Positions 60,522 to 64,000 of a stretch of DNA of 64,000 nt are shown here, in pieces. Position numbers and translations under genes: made by a program. Position 1 is the stretch's first letter. Each line of letters starts with the position of its first letter. The DNA is taken from assembly GCA_946894095.1 (NCBI GenBank), contig OX335658.1:13321001-13385000 (forward strand), written 5' to 3'. The DNA is from Incurvaria masculella. Taxonomy: Eukaryota; Arthropoda; Insecta; Lepidoptera; Incurvariidae. The notes below the pieces were generated by a model. It was not told the DNA's origin. It was given only the letters and a program-made list of their open reading frames with translations, and ran no database searches.

Positions 60522-63500
60522 ATATCGCGTTAGATCGCCGCTGCCGTTAGGATACTTTTTTATAACAGGAAGATGCTCTAACTGCTGTTAGAACCTGTAA
60601 ACATCGAAATTTAAAACCCGTCCACCTATTTGAACCGAGCTATTGTAATCCTTCAGAAACGCTACCATTAGAATCAAACCATCGAGACTTCACCCTATAA
60701 TACTCATTCGTTTTAATGTGACTCGGCCCTCCTAGGAAAATACTTCAAACATTGAGAACTCTTCCACCTTTTGTCAATATTTGTACACGACTACAACATA
60801 GGGGGTTGGGTTCAAGCCTTGAATGTCGCTGAAGAGTTGAGTCACTTAGCAAACCCTATACGTAAATTTTCTAGTCATATCACACAAAAGAACTTCATTT
60901 ATGATGATGAAATGGTTCCAAGGCAGTGTTTGCAAGTTTGTGAACTGCAATCTAATATTATCTTATTTTTTTAGTAGATAACTCTACTGTTGAACGTGGG
61001 ACTTGATAATAACACAAAATATCATAGACGTGTCGAATTTATTTTAGTTCGTTCTGTGTGGTACCAGTACCAGGCAGGCAACACTGGGTTGGATAATTAA
61101 AAGAATCGTTACCTTATCAATTTCCCATACTACGGGCGATAACTGTTTTTATGAGCTTAATTTTTTACTAGGTTTTGAAAATTTGGATTCCAAAATATAT
61201 TTTACATATAAATGTCTGTATGTTATATTTGTTTTAATATACCTGAAAGATACAGATTTTTACAAAACAATCAAAACACACGGACATAGAATGAAGCTTT
61301 CTCAAGTGAAATTTTTTTCAATTAAAATCTGATAACGTTTAGGGGTAGGGAAACGTTAGGGCCTGAAAGACGATTTCGCTATTGTAATGGCAATCGCCGT
61401 TCAAAATTATGCATTGACCAATACGTGACTTCACGACAGCCTTAAGACTGGAATTTGAACTTGACCTAACCTAATAGGAATCTAACCTAATGGACCTACA
61501 GTTTTGGATGTTGGCGTTTTGGATGTTGGAGACATGGATTTTTTTAAGACAATTCAAAGTCATAAATTGCACATCGCATGCCGCCGAGATTCGAACCCAG
61601 ACTCCAACACGGAATCCAGTAACCTCATCCACTAGGCTTGGATACGATACCTAATAATTTAGTAACACCTTGCACCAAATAATCATTATTGTGGGATCGA
61701 AGCTAAACATCCGAATATCTAGTCAATACCAAAATCCTTGGGACCATTTGAGTCTCCATTCATTCATTAGTCACGGGTGTCATGCCGGCATATCATTTTC
61801 ACTTGATTGGACAGGGCGTCATCATTGTCATTTACAAGGTGACATATCATTCCTGCAACGGTGATAACATTAGCGGCTATATTTAAACATTTAAGTGTTT
61901 CAAATTAAATAACTAGTAACAATGGCTGTTGAAACGGAAGGTGTTATATTTTTTCTCTTTGTTAAAACTGTATTTTCTAGTTGGAGCATGTATTGCATAA
62001 AAATACGAAGAATACAAAAATTGGATAGATTTTAAAATATTTTTTTAAATTCATTTAATAAATACGGTGCGAATAATTAAGGTCCGTATGTAATCCCTAA
62101 TTTAAACATGTGAGGTGTTTAACATTGGACCCAATATGTTTTGAATAGATTCTAGTACAATACATGCAGACAATAATAGATATAATGCAGAATGTCTATT
62201 CTTTTCAAACACATTTCTGCTGTCACCGAATAAAGTTTCTCCTATATCCATTTCAAATGAGACTATCAAAGAACATGCTCATAATACACATGAAACCGCA
62301 AAGATGTTCATTCAGGCGTAGAGACGCTGAACACTTTCGCTAATCCACAAGCGATACACTGCGATACAGAAACGAGAATATCGCTTACATCTCGGTGTAA
62401 GTAATCAAACCAATCTGGCTAGAATACATTCTGAGGTTACTGACACATATTAATTTATAAGTATTGCAGTAAAAAACATTGAGTTAATTAATTTTTTTCA
62501 GCTAATTTTCGCTGCTTAAAATCAAGAAAACTGTAAGTATCGTAACCATAAAAAGTAAAGTAAATAAAAAAAAAAGCCTTTTTTGGGAAATGTTGTGTAT
62601 GAGCTTGGAATATGAACCGTTACATGAACAGGGGCTTAGGCAATGAATTTGAAGGTGTCATCGAATTTAGGCGTGTTTTTTTTAAATCTTGTATGAGCGA
62701 AGCCAATATACAAATAGAAATCATGGAGTGGCTGAATGTCATAGACACGATGATAATGTTTACATATCTGCAGCATATTATTTGAACATCGTCGTAAAAA
62801 TACCTGACATTACCCATAATAACTTTATAAACATTATAATACGTCCTGTGAAACACAAAGTAAATCAACATAGGCCTTTAAAATATATACATAATTATGC
62901 AGATCGGTCGTCCATATTCCCTTGATATTTCACAAGGAGTCTTACTTCACATAAGTCAAATCTAAAGTAACCCTTTTATTTCTTCTGCAAGAAACATAGT
63001 TTTAATGTATTCTCGGCGAGACTGCCGCTGACCCCAAAATTATTTAATCCGAATAAGTAACTGTGTTTACAACAATGTCAAAGAACTCTAAGTATTTCTG
63101 TCTACCGCGAGATTCTTAATAAGGAAGTTATTATAGTCCATTGGTCGTAGGTTGGCCAAACTATATTGAAATCTCCACGGTTGCACAAGTCAACGTTGAT
63201 TGCTTAAGTGGAGCCCTAAACGGCGCGAGAGTTGTGGTGTGTTGATATGCTTTATGAACGATATCGGTCCTGGTGTCTTTGAACATTTTGCAATGAGGTC
63301 GTGTTAATAGCAATCAACTACATCTATCTAGCTAGATTATTCAAAAGTCAGAGATACAATGGGAAGGAACTCTAGAAGAGTCATAGGGCTCCGACAGAAC
63401 GTGCAGACGTTATGAGCCACTTCAACAGGGTTCCTGCTTTTACCTAAAGCTTAAGTTCCTACATTTACGTTGCTTTGCATTGTCACAAGAATCCTTAGGT

Positions 63501-64000
63501 TTAAACCATCACTGTACATATTCAAGAATATTGAATTTCACAAGTCGGACACTTGTGCGAGCATGTCCTCAACAACGGGATCATGTATGTAGAGCGTCTG
63601 TGTTATGCTGTCTCCATGGCGTCACGATTGGTCGCCCTCTCACGCGTATCTACACGCTTTCTCCCCCAGAGAGCATTATTCTCTTCATACTATTGCACGG
63701 ACTATTCATCAGACGACGTTGTGTGGATTTTCAATATTTATGAAGAAGATATCAGGTTCGCAAATACCTTGAGATTACAAATTCGTAGATGGTCGAAACG
63801 GAAATTAGACAAATATTCATGTTGTTCATCCTTGTTGATGTGCTCAAATGAAGGGAAAATTATGACATGGCGCCTAGTTATTATGATATCACACTGTGAC
63901 ATGATTTCATAATAGTAGCTATAGCCCAGATCTGCAAAACAAGGTGATGACATTTTTTTTATCTTTAGTAAAAAAAACGAAACCCTTAACAACAGTGAAT
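60522..64000. other. Right-end interval without a recognised gene
   Basis: AT-rich. 61575-61650 (minus) is tRNA-like (CCAAGCCTAGTGGATGAGG and GGGTTCGAATCTC), probably a Pol III SINE head. 63840-63905 is a SINE scrap. The open frames at 61670, 62620, 62689, 63480 and 63738 carry no motif and no splice support. Confidence 0.35.

Overview
The window looks like nuclear DNA of a lepidopteran insect (moth or butterfly). It is intron-rich and AT-rich and crowded with repeats: Pol III SINEs, (CCGT)n-bearing elements, TTAA-flanked MITEs, non-LTR retrotransposons and a Penelope-like element. Introns follow GT-AG and the coding exons are GC-richer than their surroundings. The order is inferred from the style of the repeats; no single sequence proves it.

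Positions 1-5290 (+) hold the last seven coding exons of a gene cut by the left window edge. The protein begins inside an RIIa-like (AKAP-docking) helix. It has two related helical repeats, a calmodulin-type IQ motif and a very acidic C-terminus, a layout seen in sperm-flagellar RIIa/IQ proteins such as SPA17 and CABYR. A TTAA-flanked MITE lies 32 bases upstream of its third in-window exon.

Positions 7738-31900 (-) hold a receptor-type protein tyrosine phosphatase (PTP), assembled here from nine exons whose splice phases all agree (about 1,500 residues). It has the end of a signal peptide, a Thr/Ser-rich mucin-like ectodomain, one transmembrane helix, a basic stop-transfer and juxtamembrane segment, and one PTP domain. 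The WPD loop reads WPA and the signature is [10 protein letters not shown], so the general acid and the His before the Cys are missing while Cys and Arg remain. The exon encoding the KNRY phosphotyrosine loop is present in four open tandem copies (13461-14462), and the active-site exon is followed by decayed copies of its own 5' end (8725-9190). The ectodomain and juxtamembrane exons are separated by an 11.5 kb intron full of repeats; three plus-strand exon-like segments inside it (20584-21639) might belong to a nested gene.

From 32 kb to the right end I see no confident host gene. Notable elements are a 42-bp minisatellite (32.97-33.43 kb), several MITEs, a Penelope-like element reduced to its GIY-YIG endonuclease between inverted terminal repeats and inserted in a SINE with a 12-bp target duplication (41.6-42.5 kb), a 2.7 kb satellite of 100-bp units with higher-order structure (46.5-49.2 kb), and a nearly complete non-LTR retrotransposon broken by one in-frame stop (50.6-54.7 kb). 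One SINE family recurs throughout with two different heads, one tRNA-like and one resembling 5S rRNA.
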